Part shown: positions 15,493 to 22,883 of the stretch, piece by piece | Layout of the letters: each line of letters begins with the position of its first letter | How positions within the stretch are numbered: the stretch's first letter is position 1 | Assembly (NCBI GenBank): GCA_015487555.1 | Contig: WFPK01000091.1 | Span: 1 to 37,815 of the forward strand | Direction of reading: 5' to 3' | DNA length: 37,815 nt | Source: Phycisphaerales bacterium | GTDB taxonomy: Bacteria; Planctomycetota; Phycisphaerae; Phycisphaerales; UBA1924 | Notes under the pieces: generated by a model | What the model saw: only the letters and a program-made list of their open reading frames with translations | The model's database searches: none | What the model was told of the DNA's origin: nothing | Translations under genes and position numbers: made by a program

Positions 15493-16532
15493 CCTTGCTG
15501 CTCCCGTCGCATCGACGCCAGGCGTTTGCGGAGCACACCCGAAGCCGCCTGCGAGCCTTGCCCCGATGACCAGAGCTCGGCCCGATCGCCCTCAGCGGTC
15601 GTGATTGTCCGCGCGGGCGCTGATCTGGGCGATGGGAACCGGACCGGGTTCACCTCGCTATAACTTGTATCAATCCCACGCAGATGCTCATCGGTCAGCT
15701 CGTCGGCTTCGCGCAGCGTCTGCTCGAACGACTGGGCGATCGAATCGCCCGAAGCGCTCCGCGCCTTGAGCAAGATCGAAGCGATGTCCTCGGCATCGGA
15801 GAGCTCGCAGAGCACCTGCATCGACGCGCCCTGCCCCCACTTGCCCTTGCTCGATGATGCGTGCGAGAGCAAAAGCACCCGCCGATCAAACTTGAGCACC
15901 ACCAGCGTCATGCCTTTGGAAATTGGATATCGCCCGATGACCTCGATGATCCCCGATGGGGCTGAGCCGCCCGCGCCGAGTTGTCCGACGAGCCCGCCTT
16001 GTGTGCGGGCCAGGCGTTTGTAGACCTGCCCAAGCCCGAGGATGAGCAGAATCACGCCCAGGAGCGCGACGATTGTTTGCAGATACCCGCCCGTTTCAAA
16101 GAGCGATTCGTTCCCCGAATCCTCCGCACCGATCAGTACGGATCGCTTGGCGGGCAGCCCGATGGGCAATGACTCCGAAGCAGCGTTGAGATCACGGGCG
16201 AGGCTGGGACTGGAACTGGGACTGGGACTGGGACTGGGGCTGGGGCTGTTGTCAAGGCTCGACGCTTGATCTTGCGAAAAGCTGTCGGCTGCTGAAAGAA
16301 GCAACTCGTCGATCGCCGGGCGAACAGATTCGCTCTCAGAAGGCAACGCTGCTGAAGAAGTCGTCGCTGAAGAAGTCGCTGCTGGAGACCTCGACACAGA
16401 CTCGGCGGGCGCCAAGGTGCCCGGGGGGATCTCGCCGGGGTTTGGCCCGATCTGCGCAAGTGTCTCCGAGCAGAGGGTTGCCAGGAGCAATACGCCTATG
16501 AACTGACGGGCTTGTCGTATGATTCTTTGCAT
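15489..16532 (-). CDS. fliO: Flagellar biosynthesis protein FliO
   Basis: A 347-residue protein with a signal-like N-terminus (hydrophobic 11-26, ETLAQ), a low-complexity Ser/Pro/Ala/Glu region to about 140 and one transmembrane helix at 151-171 (LQTIVALLGVILLILGLGQVY). The conserved FliO cytoplasmic domain follows: IIEVIGRYPISKGMTLVVLK and RRVLLLSHAS, typical of FliO/MopB. FliO helps assemble the FliP ring. It is much longer than the enteric protein (about 120 residues) owing to the N-terminal part. AGGA lies 7 bases before the start. It lies between fliN and fliP, the normal order. Confidence 0.92.
   Translation of the reverse strand: MQRIIRQARQFIGVLLLATLCSETLAQIGPNPGEIPPGTLAPAESVSRSPAATSSATTSSAALPSESESVRPAIDELLLSAADSFSQDQASSLDNSPSPSPSPSPSSSPSLARDLNAASESLPIGLPAKRSVLIGAEDSGNESLFETGGYLQTIVALLGVILLILGLGQVYKRLARTQGGLVGQLGAGGSAPSGIIEVIGRYPISKGMTLVVLKFDRRVLLLSHASSSKGKWGQGASMQVLCELSDAEDIASILLKARSASGDSIAQSFEQTLREADELTDEHLRGIDTSYSEVNPVRFPSPRSAPARTITTAEGDRAELWSSGQGSQAASGVLRKRLASMRREQQG
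16205..16247 (-). repeat. 6-bp tandem repeat in fliO (Ser-Pro run)
   Basis: A run of GGGACT/GGGGCT hexamers (plus-strand reading) encodes an SP dipeptide repeat of about a dozen residues in the periplasmic low-complexity part of FliO. Confidence 0.85.
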
Positions 16533-16613
16533 GTCGCCATCCTGGCAGTTGCAAGGCGGATCCTCCGCCTGTTTGGTTGCAGTTATTTATTGGGCATCAT
16601 TGTTGGACATCAT

Positions 16614-17237
16614 TTAGTCGTCCGCAGCACTGATATCCACGATCTCGCTGATTCGAACACAGAACAAATCATTGAGCACAAGCACCTCGCCTTTGGCGAC
16701 CTTGCGATCATTGACAAAGACATCGACCGGATCGCCTGCGAGTTTGTCGAGCTCGACCACCGCGCCGTCGCCGAGCTTGAGCACATCTTCGACAAACATC
16801 TTGGTGCGCCCGAGCTCGATGCGGACATTCATGTGCACATCCGAAAGCAGGTCGATCCCTTGCTTTGGGGCACCTTGCGCATCATCCTCGAACACCGGCG
16901 ACTCGAAAGGCTCAGCATCTGTCTGGGCCTGGGCGAACATATCGGCGATATCCCCAGCTTCTACAGGCTCGGATTCCTCGTTGCTCGGAGCAGCCGAATC
17001 GGCAACGCCTTGGAGCTGATTCACCGCCGCCATCGCGGCTGCAAGGGCTGCAGCGCCTTCGTCGGAGGGCTCTTCTTCCGCCGGGGCGTCTTCTGATGCA
17101 TTTGATGGATCATCCGCCGCCGCATCTGCATCCCCTTGTGCATCAACGGGTTGCTCTTGGGACTCACCCTCGGGCTGAGGGTCAGAATCGGGCTGATCTT
17201 CTTCGGGCGAAGGGGTGTTTTCTATCTCGTCGGGCAT
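16614..17237 (-). CDS. fliN: Flagellar motor switch protein FliN
   Basis: A 207-residue C-ring protein. The C-terminal SpoA domain (about 129-202) is clear: [19 protein letters not shown], then [20 protein letters not shown], ending VRISEIVDI. The first 125 residues are very acidic and Ala/Glu/Asp/Pro-rich, with a helical Ala stretch near 62-72. There is no CheC-like phosphatase domain, so this is FliN and not FliY or a FliM-FliN fusion. The start at 17237 gives [13 protein letters not shown]; the frame is open upstream to 17351 but non-protein-like. It follows fliL after a 159-base gap where fliM would be expected. Confidence 0.93.
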   Translation of the reverse strand: MPDEIENTPSPEEDQPDSDPQPEGESQEQPVDAQGDADAAADDPSNASEDAPAEEEPSDEGAAALAAAMAAVNQLQGVADSAAPSNEESEPVEAGDIADMFAQAQTDAEPFESPVFEDDAQGAPKQGIDLLSDVHMNVRIELGRTKMFVEDVLKLGDGAVVELDKLAGDPVDVFVNDRKVAKGEVLVLNDLFCVRISEIVDISAADD

Positions 17238-17296
17238 GCGTGGTTTCCATCGATGAACAATCGCGCCCAGCAACCACACCGGATGCTGACAGATGG

Positions 17297-17304
17297 TTAT
17301 CGGC
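17297..17304 (-). promoter_or_regulatory. GCCGATAA box upstream of fliN (sigma-28 -10-like)
   Basis: The minus strand reads GCCGATAA, the exact sigma-28 -10 consensus, 60 bases before the fliN start. AAAAGTTG lies upstream but 19 bases away instead of 11, so the -35 match is poor. It may be an internal promoter or chance. Confidence 0.3.
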
Positions 17305-17396
17305 CTCGCCTGCCCTGCATGTTCAACTTTTGCGCCCATCGCGCACAACAAACCACAACGCGCAATATCTGCTCATAGCTTTGAATCCGGAATGGA

Positions 17397-17936
17397 TTAG
17401 GCGTCGGCGGGGAAGCCTTTGCATTCGGGAATAATCACCCGGTCGATGCGTGGGAATCCATCAGCATCGAGCCCGAATACCGTGTTGAGATAGGTCGTGA
17501 GCTGGCGGGTGATCGTTTCGAGCTCGGGCTCGCGCAGGTGCCGATCGTTGGCCCGGCGAAAGATTCTCGCGACCCCCTCTTTGATCGCTGCTGCATCTCG
17601 TTCCTGGATCGCAAGAATCTCGTCAACATTCTTCTGTCGCACTTTCAGGAAGATTTCGACGCGCCATTCCCAGACGCGCCCGGTCTGCATGTTCTGGAAC
17701 CGATCTTTGACCAGTTCGATCTCGACGGGCGCTTCTTCGCCGGTGCCTTCGAGCCCTTCGAGCTCGGTCGCAGCGACGGTCTTTGGCCCGCCCATGGATG
17801 AGACGAGGAAGAACACGCCTGCCCCTTCAGCGATCATCATGACCGCGACGATGATGATCATCTTGAGCTTGCCGCCGCCTTTGGATTCCTCAGCACCTTC
17901 TCCGGCTGCTTGGGCTTGCGTTTCTTCGTCGGCCAT
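17397..17936 (-). CDS. fliL: Flagellar basal-body-associated protein FliL
   Basis: A 179-residue single-pass inner-membrane protein associated with the stator. The start at 17936 gives a short acidic cytoplasmic N-terminus, followed by one transmembrane helix at about 26-45 (MIIIVAVMMIAEGAGVFFLV). A periplasmic domain of about 125 residues ends ITRQLTTYLNTVFGLDADGF and RVIIPECKGF. Overall architecture and position (after motB, before the switch gene) fit FliL. The periplasmic part is more diverged than the typical FliL domain, so the call rests on topology plus context. Confidence 0.85.
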   Translation of the reverse strand: MADEETQAQAAGEGAEESKGGGKLKMIIIVAVMMIAEGAGVFFLVSSMGGPKTVAATELEGLEGTGEEAPVEIELVKDRFQNMQTGRVWEWRVEIFLKVRQKNVDEILAIQERDAAAIKEGVARIFRRANDRHLREPELETITRQLTTYLNTVFGLDADGFPRIDRVIIPECKGFPADA

Positions 17937-17964
17937 CGTGTGTCCTCGGCTTGTGGTTGAGGCG

Positions 17965-18711
17965 TTAGCCGCCCGCGCCTGTAAAGTTCGGATCCGGATG
18001 GGTCTGTTCGATCGTCCGCCCGGTTTGATAGATCTGAACTCGGCGATTTGTGTCCCCGCCTTGCCCCGATGAGGACCCCAGCTCGATCGGTTCTGTATTT
18101 CCTGCCGATTCAACCCGCAGGATCGTTGGATCCACGCCGCCTTCTCGGACCAAGAAATCCTTCACCGCCTGGGCCCGCTTATACGCCAGCTCATCAAAGC
18201 CCAGGCCAGAGCGCTTCTCCTCGACCCCCCACGCATGCCCGACCACCGGGCAGATGTAGTTGAGTCCACGAATCTTGGGTGCGATCTGAGTGCGGATCAT
18301 GTCCTGGTCTCGTTTCGAGATTTCATAGCTGCCCGCTTCAAAGACGATTGACGCCCCGATCGCATGGCGTGCGCCTTCTTGAACGATGCTGACCTGGCTT
18401 TCTTTGCCGGGGACATTGGGAGTCACATTCTCATCGGTGCTTCTTTTGTTATCGTCTCTTCGTGCTCGTTCGTCTTTGTTTGTGACCATGGAGTTGTCGA
18501 TGCGTTCGAGGATGTGGGCGAGTCCCATCCCGCCACTGGCGCCCATCGCCTCGTTGATTGATTCGATGATGTCTTGATACTCGCGTGGTTTTTTGATCTC
18601 GGAGAATGCAGCCAGGAGGATGAAGAAGCAGAGCAAGAGCGACATGAGATCGCCAAAGGTCAACACCCACTCGGGCACCTCTGCTTTGGGTGCTTCTTTT
18701 TTCTTGGGCAT
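17965..18711 (-). CDS. motB: Flagellar motor stator protein MotB
   Basis: A 248-residue stator protein with one N-terminal transmembrane helix and a C-terminal OmpA-like peptidoglycan-binding domain. The signature EWVLTFGDLMSLLLCFFILL holds the ion-binding Asp21. The OmpA domain (about 120-240) includes SIVFEAGSYEISKRDQDMI, VVGHAWGVE and LAYKRAQAVKDFLVREG. A strong GGAGGAG precedes the start by 7 bases. It is 45 bases downstream of motA. The plug region follows the helix (IKKPREYQDIIESINEAMG). Ion specificity (proton or sodium) cannot be read reliably. Confidence 0.96.
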   Translation of the reverse strand: MPKKKEAPKAEVPEWVLTFGDLMSLLLCFFILLAAFSEIKKPREYQDIIESINEAMGASGGMGLAHILERIDNSMVTNKDERARRDDNKRSTDENVTPNVPGKESQVSIVQEGARHAIGASIVFEAGSYEISKRDQDMIRTQIAPKIRGLNYICPVVGHAWGVEEKRSGLGFDELAYKRAQAVKDFLVREGGVDPTILRVESAGNTEPIELGSSSGQGGDTNRRVQIYQTGRTIEQTHPDPNFTGAGG

Positions 18712-18756
18712 TGGCGATCTCCTCCCCGATATGGATATGGGCTATGCGCCCATGCA

Positions 18757-19539
18757 TTATGCCGCCTCGGCGTCTTCCGATGAGACCCCCGCACGCTCTG
18801 AAGGCGGCAGGTAAGTCAGGAGCTTGCTCTCAACCACGCGGGGATTGTCACCCGACTGAATCGACATCACGCCCGCAATGATGACCGTCTTGAGCAATAT
18901 TTCCTGCTGGTCATTGGCATAGAGCTTGTCGGCAATCGGGCCTGCGAAGACATTGGCAAGCACCGCGCCGTAGAGCGTCGTAATCAGTGCCACCGCCATA
19001 CTGGGCCCGATCGAAGAGGGGTCATCCATTGACCCGAGCATGAAGATCAGCCCCATGAGTGTCCCGATCATCCCAAAGGCCGGCGCGTATTTGGCAAACT
19101 GATCGAGGATCATTTTTCCGCTCATATGCCGATCCATGATCCCTTCGAGTTCGGTTTCCATGATGACGCGGATGAGCTCGGGATCGGTGCCATCGACCGC
19201 CATTTTGATCCCGCGAACAACAAACTCTTCTTTCATGTCCCCAAGGTGATTTTCGAGGCTCAAGATGCCCTCGCGCCGAGCAATCTCGGCAAACTTTACG
19301 AGGTCTTTGATGACCTCCCCGATATCCGAAGTGTCGTTGAAGAGCGATTTGAGGACAATCGTGTGCACCTTGAGGATTCTGGCCAAGGGGAATGCACAGA
19401 TCACCGCCCCGGTTGCGCCGCCAAAGACGACGACAATCGAGGGGATGTTGATCAGCGCGAGGGGATCGCCTCCGAGCACAATGGCAAGGGCGACCGACAA
19501 CAGCGCAACAACAAGTCCAATGACTGTAGCTAGATCCAC
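18757..19539 (-). CDS. motA: Flagellar motor stator protein MotA
   Basis: A 260-residue stator protein with four transmembrane helices. The start is GTG 19539, because GGAGG lies 7 bases upstream and the protein then begins VDLATVIGLVVALLSVALAI, as expected for MotA. The open frame runs back to 19584 with ATGs, but these lie upstream of or inside the ribosome site. The two conserved prolines are present (KYAPAFGMIGTLMGLIFML and VFAGPIADKL), as is the cytoplasmic torque-loop segment ARREGILSLE. It has a candidate sigma-28 promoter of its own. Confidence 0.96.
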   Translation of the reverse strand: MDLATVIGLVVALLSVALAIVLGGDPLALINIPSIVVVFGGATGAVICAFPLARILKVHTIVLKSLFNDTSDIGEVIKDLVKFAEIARREGILSLENHLGDMKEEFVVRGIKMAVDGTDPELIRVIMETELEGIMDRHMSGKMILDQFAKYAPAFGMIGTLMGLIFMLGSMDDPSSIGPSMAVALITTLYGAVLANVFAGPIADKLYANDQQEILLKTVIIAGVMSIQSGDNPRVVESKLLTYLPPSERAGVSSEDAEAA

Positions 19540-19593
19540 CGAAAAACCTCCATGCGCTGGCATAAGCATCCGAGCAACCGGCACACATTGGGC

Positions 19594-19621
19594 TTATCGT
19601 CGCAGACGAGGGCGTTCTTTA
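19594..19621 (-). promoter_or_regulatory. Candidate sigma-28 promoter for motA
   Basis: On the minus strand TAAA (19621-19618) is followed after 16 bases by GACGATAA (19601-19594), close to the sigma-28 consensus TAAA-N15-GCCGATAA. Transcription would begin about 48 bases before the motA start. The site lies in the 139-base gap after flbD, the obvious place for a promoter in an otherwise tightly packed operon. Confidence 0.5.
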
Positions 19622-19678
19622 TCAACACCGAACGAATCGGCGGAATAGGGGGTTGGATAAGGATATCGGACGCCGGGT

Positions 19679-19876
19679 CTATGCCGGCGGACACAACCGG
19701 CGCAGATGGCGTTCAAACTCGATGACTCGTTTGACAATTTCTTTGCTTGGTTCCTGGACGACGAGATGCTCGCCGGAGATCAATGTGATAATTGTGTCCG
19801 GGCTTTCTTCGATCGTCCGGATAAGCTCTGCGTTGAGCACAAACTTCTGCCCATTGAGTCGTGTCACCGAGATCAT
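19679..19876 (-). CDS. flbD: FlbD/SwrD family flagellar protein
   Basis: A 65-residue protein matching the small FlbD family (MISVTRLNGQKFVLNAELIR, then TIEESPDTIITLISGEHLVV and a basic helical end). The family is found in flagellar operons between flgE and motA. Its Bacillus member SwrD (YlzI) raises motor power, so a stator-related role is likely here because motA-motB follow directly. It is unrelated to the sigma-54 activator of Caulobacter also named FlbD. GAAGGA precedes the start. Confidence 0.93.
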   Translation of the reverse strand: MISVTRLNGQKFVLNAELIRTIEESPDTIITLISGEHLVVQEPSKEIVKRVIEFERHLRRLCPPA

Positions 19877-19924
19877 CCGTATTCCTTCGTTGCCCGCATT
19901 ATGCCTGCCTCACTCGAACCCTGG

Positions 19925-21670
19925 TTATCGACCCAAGACCAAGAGCTGCTGGAGCAACTCGTCCGCTGTCCGGATCACCCGCGATGAGGCGGAGTATCCC
20001 GTCGAGGTCAGGATCATATTGGTGAACTCTTCTCCCAGATCGACATTGGATTGTTCGAGCGCCCCCGAGACAAGCCCGCCGAGCCCGAGTACGCCCGGAG
20101 GCGCGACCGATGCGGGCCCGGAGTTGGGCCCCGTCGAATAGAGGTTGCCCCCTTCGTCGATCAACCCGGCGGGGTTGGTGAAGTTGGCGAGCACGACCTG
20201 TCCAACCGTTTTGATTGCCCCGTTGGAGAATCGCCCGAAGATGATCCCGTCTTGACCGGCAGCAAATGATTCGAGTGTGCCCGGCGGGAGTCCGTCCATG
20301 GTGAGCCCGATCATATTCGACGGGGCTGCTGCCAGCGAGGTCGTGTTGCCCTTCTCTGACATCAGCTGGATCGTCCAGCTCAAGAGCGGGTCGGCACCGG
20401 TGTCCGAACGATTGATGGTCAATGAGATTTCGGAGTTATCCGGATCGGGCTGCCCGTTGTTATCAAACTCAAGCGTGCCCGTCGTCAGCGCAAGCCCTGG
20501 CGAAGTGTCATCCTCCGAGTCGATATAGTATCTCCAGATCGGCCCGGTATCGGGGGTCGAATCGAGCACCATAGTGATATTGGCGGTGACCTCGGCACCG
20601 AGTGAATCGAACCCGACGATTGCTGTCCGTACGCTCTCGCCGTCGGCCGATGCGGTCTTGTCGGTGACAAAGGGCGCCCCCAATGACGAGCCATCCACAT
20701 CGAGCAGCTCGATATCACCCGAAGCAATACGCAAATCGTTCACCGTTCCGGTGTTGCTTACGATCTGAATAACTCCGGTAAGCGGATCGACACTCACGCC
20801 GGGGGTGTTGCCATCTGGATTCGCTCCGCCGGTGTCCTGGATCCCGATCGTGGAGGCGAGGAAATCCATAAAGTCCTGAACCGTGGTGGTCGCGGTGATG
20901 GTGAGTTGTTCATCGGGGAGATCGGTTCCCCCTCGGGTCGCGCCGTTTGTCCCTCGGAAGTTGATTGTCTGCCCAACTGCAAAGGCTGGCGTCCCTGATG
21001 CGGGCAGGTCGGGGTCTTCGACATTGGTCAAGAGGGTGGTTGCGTCGATGAACCCGCCTGTGGTTGTTGAGAACCCATCTGTCGCGGTGCCGAGCAGATT
21101 GATGATCGAGCCTTGGGTTGGCAGATCACCGTCCTTGTTGAGGTTGCCCACGATTGCGATGTTGCTTGTTGCCTCAGCGATGGTCTGTTTGCCCACCGGG
21201 ATACTCAATGGCGAGAGTTGTCCGGTCAGGATATTAAACTCATCATCGACCGCATACCCCATCAGTTTCTCGCCCGAGATGGTGGTCAGGTTATCGTTGG
21301 CATCTTGTCGGAATGTCCCTGCGCGGGTATAGAAGTTGGCCCCGTCTCGCTGGACGAGGAAGAACCCATTGCCGTCGATCGCCATATCGCGTAGATCACC
21401 GGTGCCTGTGAATCCTGCTGCGCTAAAGTCGCGTTGGATCCCTCCGATCCCGACGCCGTTGCCGATCTGCATCGGATTGACGCCCCCGCGTGCATCGCTC
21501 GGGCTTGTCCCGAACCCCATATTGCGTGAGAAGAGCGATTCGAAGAGCATGCGCGAGCTTTTGAATGCAACGGTATTCACATTGGCGACATTGTTCCCGA
21601 TGATATCGAGCCGAGATGATTGTGCGTTGAGTCCGGACAATCCGGCAAAGAGCGCGCTTGTAAGGGGCAT
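19925..21670 (-). CDS. flgE: Flagellar hook protein FlgE
   Basis: A 581-residue hook protein. The N-terminal rod-family signature is intact (SALFAGLSGLNAQSSRLD, then IGNNVANVNTVAFKSSR). FGTSPSDARGGVNPMQIGNG follows, typical of hook proteins. The C-terminal pairing helix (SNVDLGEEFTNMILTSTGYS ... RTADELLQQLL) is also present. The variable middle domains, rich in Gly, Asp and Thr, carry the extra length over the 400-residue enteric protein. AGGAAGGA lies before the start, and a 14-bp palindrome (TGCGAGAACTCGCA) is in the 67-base leader. Confidence 0.97.
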   Translation of the reverse strand: MPLTSALFAGLSGLNAQSSRLDIIGNNVANVNTVAFKSSRMLFESLFSRNMGFGTSPSDARGGVNPMQIGNGVGIGGIQRDFSAAGFTGTGDLRDMAIDGNGFFLVQRDGANFYTRAGTFRQDANDNLTTISGEKLMGYAVDDEFNILTGQLSPLSIPVGKQTIAEATSNIAIVGNLNKDGDLPTQGSIINLLGTATDGFSTTTGGFIDATTLLTNVEDPDLPASGTPAFAVGQTINFRGTNGATRGGTDLPDEQLTITATTTVQDFMDFLASTIGIQDTGGANPDGNTPGVSVDPLTGVIQIVSNTGTVNDLRIASGDIELLDVDGSSLGAPFVTDKTASADGESVRTAIVGFDSLGAEVTANITMVLDSTPDTGPIWRYYIDSEDDTSPGLALTTGTLEFDNNGQPDPDNSEISLTINRSDTGADPLLSWTIQLMSEKGNTTSLAAAPSNMIGLTMDGLPPGTLESFAAGQDGIIFGRFSNGAIKTVGQVVLANFTNPAGLIDEGGNLYSTGPNSGPASVAPPGVLGLGGLVSGALEQSNVDLGEEFTNMILTSTGYSASSRVIRTADELLQQLLVLGR

Positions 21671-21737
21671 CGAGTTTCCTTCCTATTGACTGATGCTGCG
21701 AGAACTCGCATCGCAATCGTCAGAATGTATGTGTCTA

Positions 21738-22241
21738 TCAATCAGGCACACGACCGGCGAGGGCATGCACCAGCGATGCATTTCGCACAATGCGTGCCGG
21801 AGCGGATATTTGCCCTGCGGGCATGTCGGGAGCATCGGAATCGCTCGAATCATCCTTCTTCTTGTGCATATCGAGCGAAACAAACCCGTCGATCCCATCA
21901 ATGACACGCTCATCGGAGATCGGAGCAATTTCGAGCACGATACGATTGCGCACATCAACGCGCATCGTCCGCTGATCGTGCAGAATCAGCGCATGGTCTA
22001 CCCCGGCTGCTGCTGCCCGATCGACCCCACGGGCGATCGCGAACTGATCCTCTGACTCAAACATCCCCGAGACCGAGGGCGCAAAGCGAACCCCCAGCTC
22101 GGTTGCGGGCGTGCCGCGGCCGATGCTGCTGAGCATACGCTCAAAGCTTGAACCGGGGTCATTGATCGGCACCTGCCCGGTATCAAACGGGCGCACGCCT
22201 TGCCCGAGCGATTCGAGGAGTTGGACTTCGATCGTTTTCAT
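21738..22241 (-). CDS. TIGR02530-family flagellar operon protein
   Basis: A 167-residue protein between flgD and flgE. The stretch VDHALILHDQRTMRVDVRNR (about 81-100), followed by IVLEI, matches the central signature of the TIGR02530 flagellar operon proteins. These are about 100-140 residues and sit at this same place in Firmicutes and other phyla. The N-terminal SSFERMLSSIGRGTPATELGV is also compatible. An acidic Lys/Asp/Ser segment (KKKDDSSDSDAPD) and an Arg/Ala-rich tail extend it beyond the family core. The start is ATG 22241 with GGTGAG upstream, or GTG 22247. The biochemical function is not established; a role in hook assembly is inferred from position. Confidence 0.8.
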   Translation of the reverse strand: MKTIEVQLLESLGQGVRPFDTGQVPINDPGSSFERMLSSIGRGTPATELGVRFAPSVSGMFESEDQFAIARGVDRAAAAGVDHALILHDQRTMRVDVRNRIVLEIAPISDERVIDGIDGFVSLDMHKKKDDSSDSDAPDMPAGQISAPARIVRNASLVHALAGRVPD

Positions 22242-22254
22242 GCGCACTCACCGT

Positions 22255-22863
22255 CTAAACATCAGGCGAGACCATCGGGCGCACCGGATCATCGCGGTCG
22301 TTGTTATCCACTGGGTCTGCGTTGGTGTTGCCGGGATCAACCGTGCCGATGATCGGGATAGACCCGCCGTTGGGATCGCCCTGGTCATCATCGTCTCCGA
22401 TGTCGTTGTCGTCATCGTTCTGATCGTCATCGTCGCCGGGCCCAGCAATGTCATCAATCGGCCCGACGATCTCATCGACATTGCGGAAGAACATCCGCGA
22501 TCCATCGAACATATTGAGTATCGGCCCGTCCTGAGTCATCGAGACCGAGATCACCAGATCAGAAACCCGCCGATTGTCGAGCGTGATCCCCGAGACGAGC
22601 GAGCCGATGAGCTGGGTTGCCGATGCGAGCTCGCTCTGCGTAACCATGCGCTGGAGCGAAGAGACCATCTGCGTGTCCGATTCGATCGACCGGAGTGTCG
22701 AGAGTTGATTGAGCATTGACTGGGTATCGTTGGGCGCCAATGGGTCTTGGTTTTGCAGCTCGGTGAAGATGATCTGGAGGAACTCGCCGCTGGTCAGGGA
22801 GCTAAAAGCGTCCGTCGAGGAGTTCGGGTTGGAAGTTGATCCGATGGAATCAATAGCGCTCAT
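22255..22863 (-). CDS. flgD: Hook-cap/scaffold protein FlgD with Asp/Asn-rich tail
   Basis: A 202-residue protein if started at ATG 22863, which has AAGGA 7 bases upstream; ATG 22884, which shares one base with the fliK stop, is the alternative. The N-terminal FlgD signature is clear: FLQIIFTELQNQDPLAPNDT, then MLNQLSTLRSIESDTQMVSS. A short beta-rich segment (VSDLVISVSMTQDGPILNMF then DGSRMFF) corresponds to the small Tudor-like domain of compact FlgDs. The immunoglobulin-like second domain of enteric FlgD is absent. Instead a 65-residue tail follows, with a run of Asp and Asn (GDDDDQNDDDNDIGDDDD) and a Pro/Asn/Asp end. Confidence 0.9.
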   Translation of the reverse strand: MSAIDSIGSTSNPNSSTDAFSSLTSGEFLQIIFTELQNQDPLAPNDTQSMLNQLSTLRSIESDTQMVSSLQRMVTQSELASATQLIGSLVSGITLDNRRVSDLVISVSMTQDGPILNMFDGSRMFFRNVDEIVGPIDDIAGPGDDDDQNDDDNDIGDDDDQGDPNGGSIPIIGTVDPGNTNADPVDNNDRDDPVRPMVSPDV

Positions 22864-22883
22864 GGTCTGATCCTTACTTGCCA

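Noticed and set aside
16565..16579. Hairpin GGCGGA-TCC-TCCGCC between fliN and fliO as a terminator
   Set aside because: There is no T-run on either side in the direction of transcription, and the operon continues with fliN upstream and fliO downstream in normal order.
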